Under the pieces are notes generated by a model. That model worked only from the letters and a program-made list of their open reading frames with translations. It made no database searches and had not been told where the DNA came from. The translations under genes and the position numbers were made by a program. From the NCBI RefSeq assembly GCF_012273655.1, contig NZ_JAAWWP010000005.1, positions 1 through 64,000 on the forward strand: DNA of 64,000 nt, read 5' to 3'. Below, in pieces: positions 41,102 through 50,894 of this stretch (positions are counted from its first letter, which is position 1; each line of letters begins with the position of its first letter). Origin of the DNA: Streptomyces physcomitrii. Lineage in GTDB: Bacteria; Actinomycetota; Actinomycetes; Streptomycetales; Streptomycetaceae.

Positions 41102-43939
41102 TCAGTCCTCGGAACCGCCGGTGGTGGTCTTGGCGGCCGTCGCCTTCTTGGCGGTGCTCTTCTTCGCCGTGGTCGTCTTCTTCGCGGCGGTCTTCTTCGC
41201 CGTGGTGGTCTTCTTGGCGGCCGTCTTCTTCGCCGCCGTCTTCTTGGCCGGGGCCTTCTTCGCCGCCTTCTTCGCGGTCTTCTTGGCCGGGCCCTTGGCG
41301 CGCTTCTCGGCGAGCAGTTCGAAGCCGCGCTCGGCGGTGATCTCCTCGACGCTGTCGCCGGACCGCAGCGTCGCGTTGGTCTCGCCGTCGGTGACGTACG
41401 GGCCGAAGCGGCCGTCCTTGACCACCACCGGCTTCCCGCTGACCGGGTCCTCGCCCAGTTCCTTCAGCGGCGGCTTGGCGGCGGCGCGGCCCCGCTGCTT
41501 GGGCTGGGCGTAGATCGCGAGGGCCTCGTCGAGGGTGATGCCGAAGATCTGGTCCTCGCTCTGCAGCGAGCGCGAGTCCGTACCCTTCTTCAGATATGGG
41601 CCGTAGCGGCCGTTCTGCGCGGTGATCTCCACGCCCTCGGCGTCCGTGCCGACCACCCGCGGCAGCGACATCAGCCGGAGCGCGTCCTGAAGGGTGACCG
41701 TGTCGAGCGCCATCGACTTGAAGAGCGAGGCGGTCCGCGGCTTCACGGCGTTCTTGCCGGTCTTCGGGGTGCCCTCGGGGAGCACCTCGGTGACGTACGG
41801 GCCGTAGCGGCCGTCCTTGGCGACGATCTCGTGGCCGCTGACCGGGTCGGTGCCGAGCGCGAAGTCGCCGCTGGGCCGGGCGAGCAGCTCCTCGGCCATC
41901 TCGACGGTCAGCTCGTCGGGCGCGAGGTCCTCGGGGATGTCGGCCCGCTGGTGGTTCTCGCTGTCGCGTTCGCCGCGCTCGATGTACGGGCCGTAGCGGC
42001 CGACCCGGAGCACGATCTCGTTGCCGACCGGGAAGGAGGAGACCTCCCGGGCGTCGATGGCGCCGAGGTCGGTGACGAGCTCCTTGAGGCCGCCGAGGTG
42101 GTCGCCGTCGCCGTTGCCGGCCTCGGCCGCGACCCCGGTGCCCTCGCCCTCACCGAAGTAGAAGCGGCGCAGCCACGGCACGGCCTGCGCCTCGCCGCGC
42201 GCGATGCGGTCGAGGTCGTCCTCCATGCGGGCGGTGAAGTCGTAGTCGACCAGCCGCCCGAAGTGCTTCTCCAGGAGGTTGACCACCGCGAAGGAGAGGA
42301 AGGAGGGGACGAGCGCGGTGCCCTTCTTGAAGACGTAGCCGCGGTCCAGGATCGTCCCGATGATCGAGGCGTACGTGGAGGGGCGGCCGATCTCCCGCTC
42401 CTCCAGCTCCTTGACCAGGCTGGCCTCGGTGTAGCGGGCGGGCGGCTTGGTGGCGTGCCCGTCGGCGGTGATCTCCTCGGCGGAGAGCGCGTCGCCCTCG
42501 TTCACCTGGGGCAGGCGGCGCTCGCGGTCGTCCAGCTCGGCGTTGGGGTCGTCCGCGCCCTCGACGTAGGCCTTGAGGAAGCCGTGGAAGGTGATCGTCT
42601 TGCCGGAGGCGGTGAACTCGGCGTCCCGGCCGTCCGCGGCGGTGCCCGCGATGCGGACGGTGACGCTGTTGCCGGTCGCGTCCTTCATCTGGGAGGCGAC
42701 GGTGCGCTTCCAGATCAGCTCGTACAGCCTGAACTGGTCGCCGCTCAGGCCGGTCTCGGCCGGGGTGCGGAAACGGTCCCCCGAGGGGCGGATCGCCTCG
42801 TGCGCCTCCTGGGCGTTCTTGACCTTGCCCGCGTAGGTGCGCGGCTTCTCCGGCAGGTAGTCGGCGCCGTACAGCTGGGTGACCTGCGCCCGGGCGGCGC
42901 CCACGGCCGTCTCGGAGAGGGTCGTGGAGTCCGTACGCATATAGGTGATGAAGCCGTTCTCGTACAGCTTCTGCGCGATCTGCATCGTCGACTTCGCACC
43001 GAAGCCGAGCTTGCGGCTGGCCTCCTGCTGGAGGGTGGTGGTGCGGAAGGGCGCGTACGGCGAGCGGCGGTACGGCTTGGACTCGACGGCGCGGACCGCG
43101 AACGCGGTCTGCTCCAGGGCGGCGGCGAGCGCGCGGGCGTTCGCCTCGTCCAGGTGGAGGGTGTCGCTCTTGAGCCTGCCGAGCGAGTCGAAGTCGCGGC
43201 CCTGCGCCACCCGCTTGCCGTCGACCGCGGCGAGCCGGGCGACCAGGGTGGACGGGTCGGAGGCGTCGCCCGCGCGGCCGGTGGCGAAGGTGCCGGTGAG
43301 GTCCCAGTACGAGGCGGAGCGGAAGGCGATGCGCTCGCGCTCCCGCTCGACGACCAGGCGGGTGGCCACCGACTGGACGCGGCCCGCCGAGAGCCGCGGC
43401 ATGACCTTCTTCCACAGGACCGGCGAGACCTCGTAGCCGTAGAGGCGGTCGAGGATGCGGCGGGTCTCCTGGGCGTCGACGAGCTTCTTGTTCAGCTCGC
43501 GCGGGTTGGCGACGGCGGAGCGGATCGCGTCCTTGGTGATCTCGTGGAAGACCATCCGGTGGACGGGGATCTTGGGCTTGAGCACTTCCTGCAGGTGCCA
43601 GGCGATGGCCTCGCCCTCGCGGTCCTCATCGGTGGCGAGGAAGAGTTCGTCGGAGTCGCGCAGCAGGTCCTTGAGCTTCTTGACCTGCGCCTTCTTGTCC
43701 GCGTTGACGACGTAGACGGGCTGGAAGTCGTGCTCCACGTCGACGCCGAGGCGGCGCACCTCACCCGTGTACTTGTCCGGGACCTCGGCGGCACCGTTGG
43801 GAAGGTCGCGGATGTGCCCGACGCTTGCCTCGACGACGTACCCGGGGCCGAGATAGCCCTTGATCGTCTTCGCCTTGGCAGGCGACTCGACAATGACGAG
43901 TCGGCGGCCGCCCTGCGCGGCTTCGCTGGTCGGGGACAA
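41102..43939 (-). CDS. topA: DNA topoisomerase I
   Basis: 945 residues. TOPRIM domain with RRLVIVESPAKAKTI and ATDEDREGEAIAWHL (metal-binding DxDxE), the central clamp with catalytic Tyr333 in ITYMRTDST, and several C-terminal repeat domains starting GRYGPY (DNA-binding). The tail (about 890-940) is a run of Lys-Ala repeats (KKTAAKK type) that in Streptomyces increases processivity. Relaxes negative supercoils; essential in S. coelicolor. Start is TTG at 43939, giving the family-typical MSPTSEAAQGGRRLV; ribosome site GAGAGAAGAG. Zinc fingers of E. coli TopA are missing, as in other actinobacteria. Confidence 0.96.
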   Translation of the reverse strand: MSPTSEAAQGGRRLVIVESPAKAKTIKGYLGPGYVVEASVGHIRDLPNGAAEVPDKYTGEVRRLGVDVEHDFQPVYVVNADKKAQVKKLKDLLRDSDELFLATDEDREGEAIAWHLQEVLKPKIPVHRMVFHEITKDAIRSAVANPRELNKKLVDAQETRRILDRLYGYEVSPVLWKKVMPRLSAGRVQSVATRLVVERERERIAFRSASYWDLTGTFATGRAGDASDPSTLVARLAAVDGKRVAQGRDFDSLGRLKSDTLHLDEANARALAAALEQTAFAVRAVESKPYRRSPYAPFRTTTLQQEASRKLGFGAKSTMQIAQKLYENGFITYMRTDSTTLSETAVGAARAQVTQLYGADYLPEKPRTYAGKVKNAQEAHEAIRPSGDRFRTPAETGLSGDQFRLYELIWKRTVASQMKDATGNSVTVRIAGTAADGRDAEFTASGKTITFHGFLKAYVEGADDPNAELDDRERRLPQVNEGDALSAEEITADGHATKPPARYTEASLVKELEEREIGRPSTYASIIGTILDRGYVFKKGTALVPSFLSFAVVNLLEKHFGRLVDYDFTARMEDDLDRIARGEAQAVPWLRRFYFGEGEGTGVAAEAGNGDGDHLGGLKELVTDLGAIDAREVSSFPVGNEIVLRVGRYGPYIERGERDSENHQRADIPEDLAPDELTVEMAEELLARPSGDFALGTDPVSGHEIVAKDGRYGPYVTEVLPEGTPKTGKNAVKPRTASLFKSMALDTVTLQDALRLMSLPRVVGTDAEGVEITAQNGRYGPYLKKGTDSRSLQSEDQIFGITLDEALAIYAQPKQRGRAAAKPPLKELGEDPVSGKPVVVKDGRFGPYVTDGETNATLRSGDSVEEITAERGFELLAEKRAKGPAKKTAKKAAKKAPAKKTAAKKTAAKKTTTAKKTAAKKTTTAKKSTAKKATAAKTTTGGSED

Positions 43940-44372
43940 CTTCGCTCTTCTCTCCGTCGGCGCTGTGGCTCCCCGCTCGGCCCTGGGGCCGGGGGGCGGT
44001 CTTGGTGCGACGCTGCGGAGTGTGACGGTACAGCCCGCCCCCGTGTCAAACGGGAAAAGCCCGCAACGGCCACTCGAACGGTAACCCGACTACCGGCGTT
44101 TCTGCCGCACGGGCCGTCCGCCGGCCACCCGGGGAGCGGGCGGAGCGCACCCCTTCCCCGCCTCGCCGCAGACCGCCCGGCGAGGGCCCTGGGCCTGGTC
44201 AGGACCGCGGCCGGGGCGGTGGCCCGCTCCCCGGTGGCCGGGGCCGCCGGGTCCGCGGGAAATGCCGGAAACCCGTCCGCGGGGACCGGCAGCCGAGCGG
44301 GGAGGGAGGCCGCCGCGGCGGGCCCGGCGGATGCGACCGGGTTCACATCCGGCGGCGGGCGGCGGCGGCCGG
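43940..44372. other. Upstream region of topA
   Basis: 433 bp, no gene. Holds the topA promoter region; supercoiling-sensitive regulation is known in Streptomyces, but I cannot mark elements with confidence. The left end is also downstream of the methyltransferase gene, with GC-rich inverted repeats likely to stop its transcription. Confidence 0.45.
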
Positions 44373-45947
44373 TCAGCCCGCCACGGGCTCCAGAAATCCC
44401 TGCTCGACCAGGAGGCGGATCTGCGCGGGGGTGCGGTCGCGGAGCAGCACCGGGTCCTCGCCGAGCAGTTGGGCGATGGCGTCCAGGATCCGGCCCGCGC
44501 TCAGGCTGCCGTCGCAGACCCCGGCGAAGCCCGCGCCGACGGTGTCCACCTCGGTCGCCCGGCGCATGCCCCGGTGCTGGCGCAGCACGACGTGCTCGGG
44601 GTCCTCCGCCCCGGGCAGGCCGATCTGCTCCTGCACGACCTCGGCGGCGAGCCGGAAGTGCCCTTCGAGCAGGGCGGCGTCGTCATGCGCCCGCAGATAG
44701 TCCTGCCGCATGAAGTGGGCGTGCACCGTGTCGCCGAGCGGCTGCTCCACGGGGTGCGGCCACTCCTCGACGGTGATCGAGGGCTCGGCGGTGGCGTTGC
44801 GGCGCAGCGTGATCCAGCCGAAGCCGATCGCCTTGGTGCCGCTCGCCTCGAACTCCTGGAGCCAGGCGTCGTAGCGCGCGGCATACCGGGCCGGATCGCC
44901 GCGGTGCGCCCCGGCGTCCCGCAGCCACAGCTCCACGTACTGGGTGATGTCCTGGACCTCGCGCTGCACGATCCAGGCGTCGCAGCCGCGCGGCACCCAG
45001 GAGCGGACCCGCTCGGTCCACTCCTCGCCCTCGATGTGCTGCCAGTTGGCCAGAAACTGCGCGTACCCCCTCTCGTTGAGCCGCTCCCCCGCCTGCTGAA
45101 CGAGCGTCCGGCACAGATCGTCCCCGTTCATCCCGCCGTCCCGGTAGACGAGCCGCCCCGCGCCCTGCTCGCCGGATCCCGCCGGTTCGTCGCCGAAGGG
45201 CCCCGCGGGCGAGATCACGAAGGGCGGATTGGAGACGACGAGGTCGAAGGTGCGCTCCCCCACCGGGTCGAAGAGCGAGCCCCGGAGCAGATCCGCCTCG
45301 GCCGCCCCGGAGAGCGCCAGGGTCAGCCGGGTGATCTCCAGCGCACGCGGGTTGACGTCGGTGGCGCTCACCCGGGTCGCGTGCCGCGTCGCGTGCAGGG
45401 CCTGGACGCCGGATCCGGTGCCGAGGTCGAGGGCGGAGTCCACCGGGGTGCGCACCGTGAGCTGCGCCAGCGTGGTGGAGGCGCCGCCCACGCCGAGGAC
45501 GACGCCCTCGTCGGCGCTGCCGATGCCGCCCGCCCCGCCGACCGCGCAGCCCAGGTCGGAGACAATGAACCAGTCCTCGCCCGCGGGACCGCCGTAGGGC
45601 CGTACGTCGACGACCGCGGCCACCTCGCCCTCGCCGGCCGGCACCAGCCAGCCGCCGGCCAGGCAGTCCGCCACCGGCAGCGACTTGGCGGCGCTCTCCC
45701 TTGGCACCGGCTGCTGGAGCAGGAAGAGCCGGACGAGCGTTTCGAGCGGCGAGTCCCCGCGGGTGGCGTGCAGCGCGGGCACCGTCTCGCTGCGGGCGAG
45801 CGCCGCGTAGGCGGGCGCGCCGAGGAGTTCGAGCAGGCCGTCCGCGGTGAAGTCGCAGGCGAGCAGCGCCTCGCGCAGCCGCGCGGCCACGTCGGTGCGG
45901 TCGGATGAGGGCAGCGGTGTGCGGCGGGAAGTACTCACGCGCCCCAT
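44373..45947 (-). CDS. SAM-dependent methyltransferase (HemK/RsmC-like, with N-terminal domain)
   Basis: 524 residues. N-terminal ~170 residues form a separate helical domain seen in actinobacterial proteins; then a class I methyltransferase with LDLGTGSGVQALH (SAM-binding motif I, about 195) and VVSNPPF (NPPF motif IV, about 260), as in N-methyltransferases acting on Gln of release factors or rRNA/tRNA bases. Extra C-terminal 190 residues. Conserved position between topA and hppA across Streptomyces suggests a housekeeping RNA/protein modification. Start ATG 45947 or GTG 45938. Confidence 0.85.
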   Translation of the reverse strand: MGRVSTSRRTPLPSSDRTDVAARLREALLACDFTADGLLELLGAPAYAALARSETVPALHATRGDSPLETLVRLFLLQQPVPRESAAKSLPVADCLAGGWLVPAGEGEVAAVVDVRPYGGPAGEDWFIVSDLGCAVGGAGGIGSADEGVVLGVGGASTTLAQLTVRTPVDSALDLGTGSGVQALHATRHATRVSATDVNPRALEITRLTLALSGAAEADLLRGSLFDPVGERTFDLVVSNPPFVISPAGPFGDEPAGSGEQGAGRLVYRDGGMNGDDLCRTLVQQAGERLNERGYAQFLANWQHIEGEEWTERVRSWVPRGCDAWIVQREVQDITQYVELWLRDAGAHRGDPARYAARYDAWLQEFEASGTKAIGFGWITLRRNATAEPSITVEEWPHPVEQPLGDTVHAHFMRQDYLRAHDDAALLEGHFRLAAEVVQEQIGLPGAEDPEHVVLRQHRGMRRATEVDTVGAGFAGVCDGSLSAGRILDAIAQLLGEDPVLLRDRTPAQIRLLVEQGFLEPVAG

Positions 45948-46026
45948 TGTGTCCGCTCGGCGGCGGCCCTCGCGCGGACGCGCATCCGGGCCCGCGGGTC
46001 CGGATGCGCGCCGGCGGAAGCCCGGG

Positions 46027-46608
46027 TCAGCTGCCAGCGGGCGGCGCGGAGGCGTTCTTGCAGCTCTCCTGCTTCGCCATCGCCTTGCCGACGTCGCCCT
46101 CCTCCAGGTCCTGCAGGGCGTTGTTGCCGCTCTTGCTGAGCTTGTCGAGTTCGGTGGCGATGCCCTTGAGGCCGTCCGCGAACTTCGACTGGTCACCGGC
46201 GTCGAGCTTGTCCACCCGCGTCTTGAGGTCGCCGTACGACTTCGAGATGCCGTTCAGCTCCTTCACCGCGTTCTTCTGCTTGTCCTCGCCGCCGTCCACC
46301 GGCGGGGCGCCCGCATCGTCGACCGCCTTGCCGATCGCCTTGTACGCGTCGGACATGTCCTGGAAGGCCTTGGAGTCGGTCTTCTGGACGTCCTTCGGGC
46401 TGCTGTTGTCCGAGGTCTGCTTCTGGATGGCCGCGTTGGCGTCCTCGATCTTCCGGGCCTGCGGCTGGACGTCATCGCAGACGGACTTGGCCCACTTGTC
46501 CAGTTCCTCGTTCTTGTCGTCGCCGCAACCCGACAGCGCCAGTACGAGTACCGCACCGCCGGACAGTGCGGCAGCAAGCTTCTTGTTCACCGGTTTGGTC
46601 CCTTCCAT
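46027..46608 (-). CDS. Small secreted lipoprotein of unknown function
   Basis: 193 residues (or 187 from GTG 46590, which has GAAGGG before it). Signal peptide with AVLVLALSGC lipobox, Cys about 28. The mature part is helical, rich in Lys/Asp with two Cys (CDDV and ESCKN), probably a disulphide. No recognised domain. Widely kept in Streptomyces next to the topA/hppA region. Cell-surface role inferred from the lipobox only. Confidence 0.8.
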   Translation of the reverse strand: MEGTKPVNKKLAAALSGGAVLVLALSGCGDDKNEELDKWAKSVCDDVQPQARKIEDANAAIQKQTSDNSSPKDVQKTDSKAFQDMSDAYKAIGKAVDDAGAPPVDGGEDKQKNAVKELNGISKSYGDLKTRVDKLDAGDQSKFADGLKGIATELDKLSKSGNNALQDLEEGDVGKAMAKQESCKNASAPPAGS

Positions 46609-46735
46609 GGCTCTCGGCCCCGGAACTTACACGCCAAGTGGGCGACATCCGCGCGTCGTGCCAGTGATATGACCGCTATTGCAGCCATTTGCACCAAGGG
46701 AGAGAAGCCTCACGGGGTTCCACGGAAACCGCGAC

Positions 46736-46769
46736 GGGCGGAGGGCGCGTCAATTCGCGCTCTCCGCCC
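46736..46769 (-). terminator. Terminator after hppA
   Basis: 14-bp GC-rich stem (one G-T pair) GGGCGGAGGGCGCG / CGCGCTCTCCGCCC with TCAATT loop, about 55 bp beyond the hppA stop on the minus strand. Confidence 0.7.
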
Positions 46770-46823
46770 GCCGTTTGACGCCGAGTCGGCTCGCCCGGGT
46801 CGCCGGGGCCGCCCCGGTCCGGA

Positions 46824-49244
46824 CTACGGCACGGGGGCCGCCCCCGCCGACCGCGCCGGCCGGTCGGGGCCGCCGCCCGCCGTCTCCTCGCCGTCCTCCA
46901 TGGCGATGCCGCGGCGCTTGGAGACGTACACCGCGCCGACGATGACGAGCAGCGAGACCACGGCGATCAGCGCGCGCACGCCCGCGCTCGCGTCCTCGCC
47001 GTAGCTGAACTTCACCACCGCGGGCGCGATGAGCAGCGCCACCAGGTTCATCACCTTCAGCAGCGGGTTGATCGCCGGGCCCGCGGTGTCCTTGAAGGGG
47101 TCGCCGACGGTGTCGCCGATGACGGTCGCCTCGTGCGCCTCGCTGCCCTTGCCGCCGTGGTGCCCGTCCTCCACGAGCTTCTTGGCGTTGTCCCAGGCGC
47201 CACCGGAGTTGGCGAGGAAGACGGCCATCAGGGTGCCGGTGCCGATCGCCCCGGCCAGATAGGCGCCGAGCGCGCCGACGCCGAGGGTGAAGCCGACCGC
47301 GATGGGCGCCATGACCGCGAGCAGTCCCGGCGTGGCCAGCTCCCGCAGGGCGTCCTTGGTGCAGATGTCGACGACCCGGCCGTACTCCGGCGTCTCGGTG
47401 TGGTCCATGATCCCGGGCTTCTCGCGGAACTGCCGCCGCACCTCGTAGACCACCGCGCCCGCCGAGCGCGAGACCGCGTTGATGGCGAGCCCGGAGAAGA
47501 GGAAGACGACCGCCGCGCCCGCGATCAGGCCGACCAGGTTGTTCGGCTGCGAGATGTCCATCAGCAGGTTCAGCGGCGCGTCCTTGCCGCTGACGCTCTC
47601 CCCGACGTCGTCCGCCGCGCTCACGATGGCGTCGCGGTACGAGCCGAAGAGCGCCGCCGCGGCGAGCACGGCCGTCGCGATCGCGATGCCCTTGGTGATC
47701 GCCTTGGTGGTGTTGCCGACCGCGTCGAGGTCGGTGAGCACCTGCGCGCCCGCGCCCTCGACGTCGCCCGACATCTCGGCGATGCCCTGCGCGTTGTCGG
47801 AGACCGGACCGAAGGTGTCCATCGCGACGATGACGCCGACGGTGGTCAGCAGCCCGGTACCGGCGAGCGCCACCGCGAACAGCGCCAGCATGATCGAGGT
47901 GCCGCCGAGCAGGAAGGCCCCGTACACCCCGAGCCCGATCAGGACCGCCGTGTAGACCGCCGACTCCAGGCCGAGCGAGATCCCGGCGAGGACGACGGTC
48001 GCGGGCCCGGTGAGCGAGGACTTGCCGATGTCGCGCACCGGACGGCGGCTGGTCTCGGTGAAGTAGCCGGTCAACTGCTGGATGAGCGCGGCCATCACGA
48101 TGCCGATCGCCACCGCGATCAGCGCGAGCAGCCGCGGATCGCCGTCCTTCCCGCTGATCGCGGAGTCGGTGACCCCGTCCAGATCGGCGTACGAGGACGG
48201 CAGGTACGCGTAGACGGCCGCGGCCACCAGCACCAGCGAGATCACCGCGGAGAGGAAGAAGCCGCGGTTGATGGCGGACATCCCGCTGCGGTCGGAACGC
48301 CGGGGCGCCACCGCGAAGATGCCGATCATCGCGGTCACCACACCGATCGCCGGAACGATCAGCGGGAAGGCGAGCCCCGCGTCCCCGAAGGCCACCTTGC
48401 CGAGGATCAGCGCGGCCACCAGGGTCACGGCATAGGACTCGAAGAGGTCCGCCGCCATGCCCGCGCAGTCGCCGACGTTGTCACCGACGTTGTCGGCGAT
48501 GGTGGCGGCGTTGCGCGGATCGTCCTCGGGGATGCCCTGCTCGACCTTGCCGACGAGGTCCGCGCCGACATCGGCGGCCTTGGTGAAGATGCCGCCGCCG
48601 ACCCGCATGAACATCGCGATCAGGGCCGCCCCGAGGCCGAAGCCTTCGAGCACCTTGGGCGCGTCCGCCGCGTAGACGAGCACGACGGTGGAGGCACCGA
48701 GCAGGCCGAGGCCGACCGTGAACATGCCCACCACTCCACCGGTGCGAAATGCGATCTTCATCGCCCGGTGCGAAACAGTGGTGAGATCTTTCGGCGCTTC
48801 CCCTTCTCCGGGAGTCGCCTCTCTCGCCGCAGCCGCCACACGCACATTGCTGCGCACCGCGAGCCACATACCGATATAGCCGGTGGCCGCGGAGAATGCC
48901 GCGCCGATGAGGAAGAACAGCGACCGGCCGATCCGCTGATTCCAGTCGTCCGCGGGCAGCAGCATGAGCAGGAAGAACACCACCACCGCGAAAACCGCGA
49001 GTGTTCTCAACTGCCGGGCCAGATAGGCGTTCGCGCCTTCCTGGACCGCGGCGGCGATCTTCTTCATGCTGTCGGTGCCCTCGCCCGCCGCCAGGACCTG
49101 CCGGACCAGCACCGCGGCGACCACCAGGGCCGCGAGCGCCACGGCGCCGATGAGGATCACGATGAGCCGGTTGCCGTCGGTCAGTTCCGCGGCTGCGAGA
49201 GTGTGGGAATGGTCGAACCGCTGTGGGAGGGATAGCCCCGCCAT
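46824..49244 (-). CDS. hppA: Membrane H+-translocating pyrophosphatase, K+-independent type
   Basis: 806 residues with about 16 membrane helices. Signature motifs: DVGADLVGKVE (about 225), DNVGDNVGDCAGMAADLFE (about 250-268). The cation site reads TTKAITKG, with Lys where K+-dependent enzymes have Ala, which marks the K+-insensitive class. Hydrolyses PPi and pumps protons across the membrane. Start ATG 49244 gives a 20-residue leader before the first helix; GGAGG is just upstream. Divides the topA cluster from bldG. Upstream gene on the same strand is about 700 bp away. Confidence 0.96.
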   Translation of the reverse strand: MAGLSLPQRFDHSHTLAAAELTDGNRLIVILIGAVALAALVVAAVLVRQVLAAGEGTDSMKKIAAAVQEGANAYLARQLRTLAVFAVVVFFLLMLLPADDWNQRIGRSLFFLIGAAFSAATGYIGMWLAVRSNVRVAAAAREATPGEGEAPKDLTTVSHRAMKIAFRTGGVVGMFTVGLGLLGASTVVLVYAADAPKVLEGFGLGAALIAMFMRVGGGIFTKAADVGADLVGKVEQGIPEDDPRNAATIADNVGDNVGDCAGMAADLFESYAVTLVAALILGKVAFGDAGLAFPLIVPAIGVVTAMIGIFAVAPRRSDRSGMSAINRGFFLSAVISLVLVAAAVYAYLPSSYADLDGVTDSAISGKDGDPRLLALIAVAIGIVMAALIQQLTGYFTETSRRPVRDIGKSSLTGPATVVLAGISLGLESAVYTAVLIGLGVYGAFLLGGTSIMLALFAVALAGTGLLTTVGVIVAMDTFGPVSDNAQGIAEMSGDVEGAGAQVLTDLDAVGNTTKAITKGIAIATAVLAAAALFGSYRDAIVSAADDVGESVSGKDAPLNLLMDISQPNNLVGLIAGAAVVFLFSGLAINAVSRSAGAVVYEVRRQFREKPGIMDHTETPEYGRVVDICTKDALRELATPGLLAVMAPIAVGFTLGVGALGAYLAGAIGTGTLMAVFLANSGGAWDNAKKLVEDGHHGGKGSEAHEATVIGDTVGDPFKDTAGPAINPLLKVMNLVALLIAPAVVKFSYGEDASAGVRALIAVVSLLVIVGAVYVSKRRGIAMEDGEETAGGGPDRPARSAGAAPVP

Positions 49245-49942
49245 TCGTCCTCCTTGACGCTGGGGCCGAGCTCACGATGTGGACGAAGATTCTAGGGACC
49301 GGGCACTCATCAATACAGAGCACTGCAATAGGAATTACTGCCCGTGAGGGGCCCGGAAATCGATCACTCCGCCGAGAACAGCCCGAACGTGCTAATGCCC
49401 CTAAAGCATTGAGCGCCCCCGCCCGCCGGAATTCGCAGGACCGGCACGGAAGCGGTAACCGCTGTTCATGGCTGTGCACTGCCGTTCCGGACGGTGCCGC
49501 TTCGCCCCCGGAAGACCCGTGAGGCGGCCCCCGCCACTCGCGCTCCACCACCCACCGGCGCGGGCCCACCGCCGCCCGGAAGACGGCCGCCCCGCGCGCC
49601 GACCGTTCCGGAGCGTAGGCAACAGAACCCGGACGGTGGGGCTGAGCCGTACGGAGGAGGAGGGCCCTACCGGCTCGTGCGGCGGCCCGTACGGCTCATG
49701 AGGCTCAGCGGCTCGTACGAAGGGCGCCGGGGCTTTGGCTCATACAGGCCCATACGGGCTCATGCGGACTCGTGCGGGCTCATACGGGCTCGCGCGGAGG
49801 AGTCCCGGAGCGCGGGTGGCTCGGAGGTGTGGAGATACGGAGGAGTGTGGTCCGGCAAGGGCCGGGCGGCGAGGCGGCCGGAGCGGGGCTCAGCACGAGG
49901 GCGCCGGAGCGGGGCTCAGTGCGGGAGCGAGGGCGGGACCAC
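49245..49942. other. Long GC-rich spacer upstream of hppA with decamer repeats
   Basis: About 700 bp without a gene I trust. It contains six tandem 10-mers at 49741-49800 (listed separately) and presumably the hppA promoter near 49250-49330, where the sequence is less GC-rich. Confidence 0.5.
49741..49800. repeat. Six tandem imperfect decamers
   Basis: Consensus CATACGGGCT: CATACAGGCC, CATACGGGCT, CATGCGGACT, CGTGCGGGCT, CATACGGGCT, CGCGCGGAGG, in exact 10-bp register. Non-coding as far as I can see. Confidence 0.85.
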
Positions 49943-50368
49943 TCAGGCGACGGGCTCGGGGTGGTCGGGCGTGGTGGGCCAGGACATCCGGATGAGGCCG
50001 CCGTTCTCACCGGCGGAGACCTCGACGTCGTCGACGAGTCCGCTGATGACCGCGAGACCCATCTCGTCCTCGCTCTCGGCGTCGCCGTCCCCGGCACCGG
50101 AGGCGGAGTCGCCGCCGCTGGGTGCCTCGTCGCCCACCTCGATGGAGAACTGCTTCTCGTCCTCGATCAACTGCACATGCACGGGGGCCGCGATACTGCT
50201 CGCCTGATGGAGGCCCACGGCACGGCTGCACGCCTCACCGACGGCGAGGCGCACCTCGTCCAGTACGGCCTCGTCCACTCCGGCACGGCGCGCCACCGCG
50301 GCCGCCACGAGCCTGGCGGTCCTGACGTGCTCGGGCTGCGCGCTGAAGCGGAGCTCAACGGTGGCCAT
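49943..50368 (-). CDS. Anti-sigma-factor-type serine kinase (RsbW-like)
   Basis: 141 residues of the HATPase_c (GHKL) family: DEVRLAVGEACSRAV (N-box, about 38-52) and GLAVISGLVD (G-box, about 104), with an acidic linker between. RsbW-like kinases bind a sigma factor or phosphorylate a STAS antagonist. The gene is immediately downstream of bldG and on the same strand, as in S. coelicolor, where the product is the anti-sigma partner of BldG. The DxGxG part is weak (AGENGGLIRMSW), so kinase activity should be regarded as probable, not shown. Confidence 0.88.
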   Translation of the reverse strand: MATVELRFSAQPEHVRTARLVAAAVARRAGVDEAVLDEVRLAVGEACSRAVGLHQASSIAAPVHVQLIEDEKQFSIEVGDEAPSGGDSASGAGDGDAESEDEMGLAVISGLVDDVEVSAGENGGLIRMSWPTTPDHPEPVA

Positions 50369-50472
50369 CCATCCCCCTCGGATGTACGGACGAACTGTCA
50401 GGGGGCCGGGCCCAGGGCCCGGTCCCCCGGCTGATCCGCCCCGGGCACACGGCCCGGAGCGACACCAGGATC

Positions 50473-50814
50473 TCAGTCGGTGGCAGCTACCGCTTCCTCG
50501 ACCGACTGGTGGATCGGGAAGACCTTCGTCAGTCCGGTGATCCGGAAGATCTTCAGAATGCGCTCCTGGTTGCAGACGAGACGCAGCGAACCCTCATGGG
50601 CACGCACGCGCTTCAGTCCGCCCACGAGCACGCCGAGACCGGTGGAGTCGAGGAAGTCCACGCCCTCCATGTCGACGACGAGATGAAAACTCCCGTCATT
50701 GACCAGCTCGACCAGCTGCTCACGCAGCTTGGGCGCGGTGTACACATCGATTTCGCCACCGACCTCGACGACCGTGCGATCGCCGACGGTACGGGTCGAC
50801 AGGGACAGGTCCAC
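50473..50814 (-). CDS. bldG: Anti-anti-sigma factor BldG (STAS domain)
   Basis: 113 residues, GTG start at 50814 with GGAGG before it. Single STAS domain; the phosphorylated Ser is Ser57 in [16 protein letters not shown]. BldG is needed for aerial mycelium and antibiotic production in S. coelicolor. In its unphosphorylated state it binds anti-sigma factors and frees developmental and stress sigma factors. The neighbouring RsbW-like protein is one partner. Divergent promoter region with the helicase gene (50815-50894). Confidence 0.95.
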   Translation of the reverse strand: MDLSLSTRTVGDRTVVEVGGEIDVYTAPKLREQLVELVNDGSFHLVVDMEGVDFLDSTGLGVLVGGLKRVRAHEGSLRLVCNQERILKIFRITGLTKVFPIHQSVEEAVAATD

Positions 50815-50894
50815 GAATCCTCCAGCACCTTGCTCTCGAGCGGTCGCCCTAGGGACACCTCGGCATGACCCCCCAAGACGGATCGCCAGCCGCG

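Noticed and set aside
35731..41340. 1869-codon open frame antisense to tmk and topA
   Set aside because: Shadow of GC-rich genes on the other strand: no ribosome site, low-complexity Arg/Gly/Ala product.
40514..44713. 1399-codon open frame antisense to topA
   Set aside because: Mirrors topA codon structure; product is compositionally biased and overlaps an essential gene.
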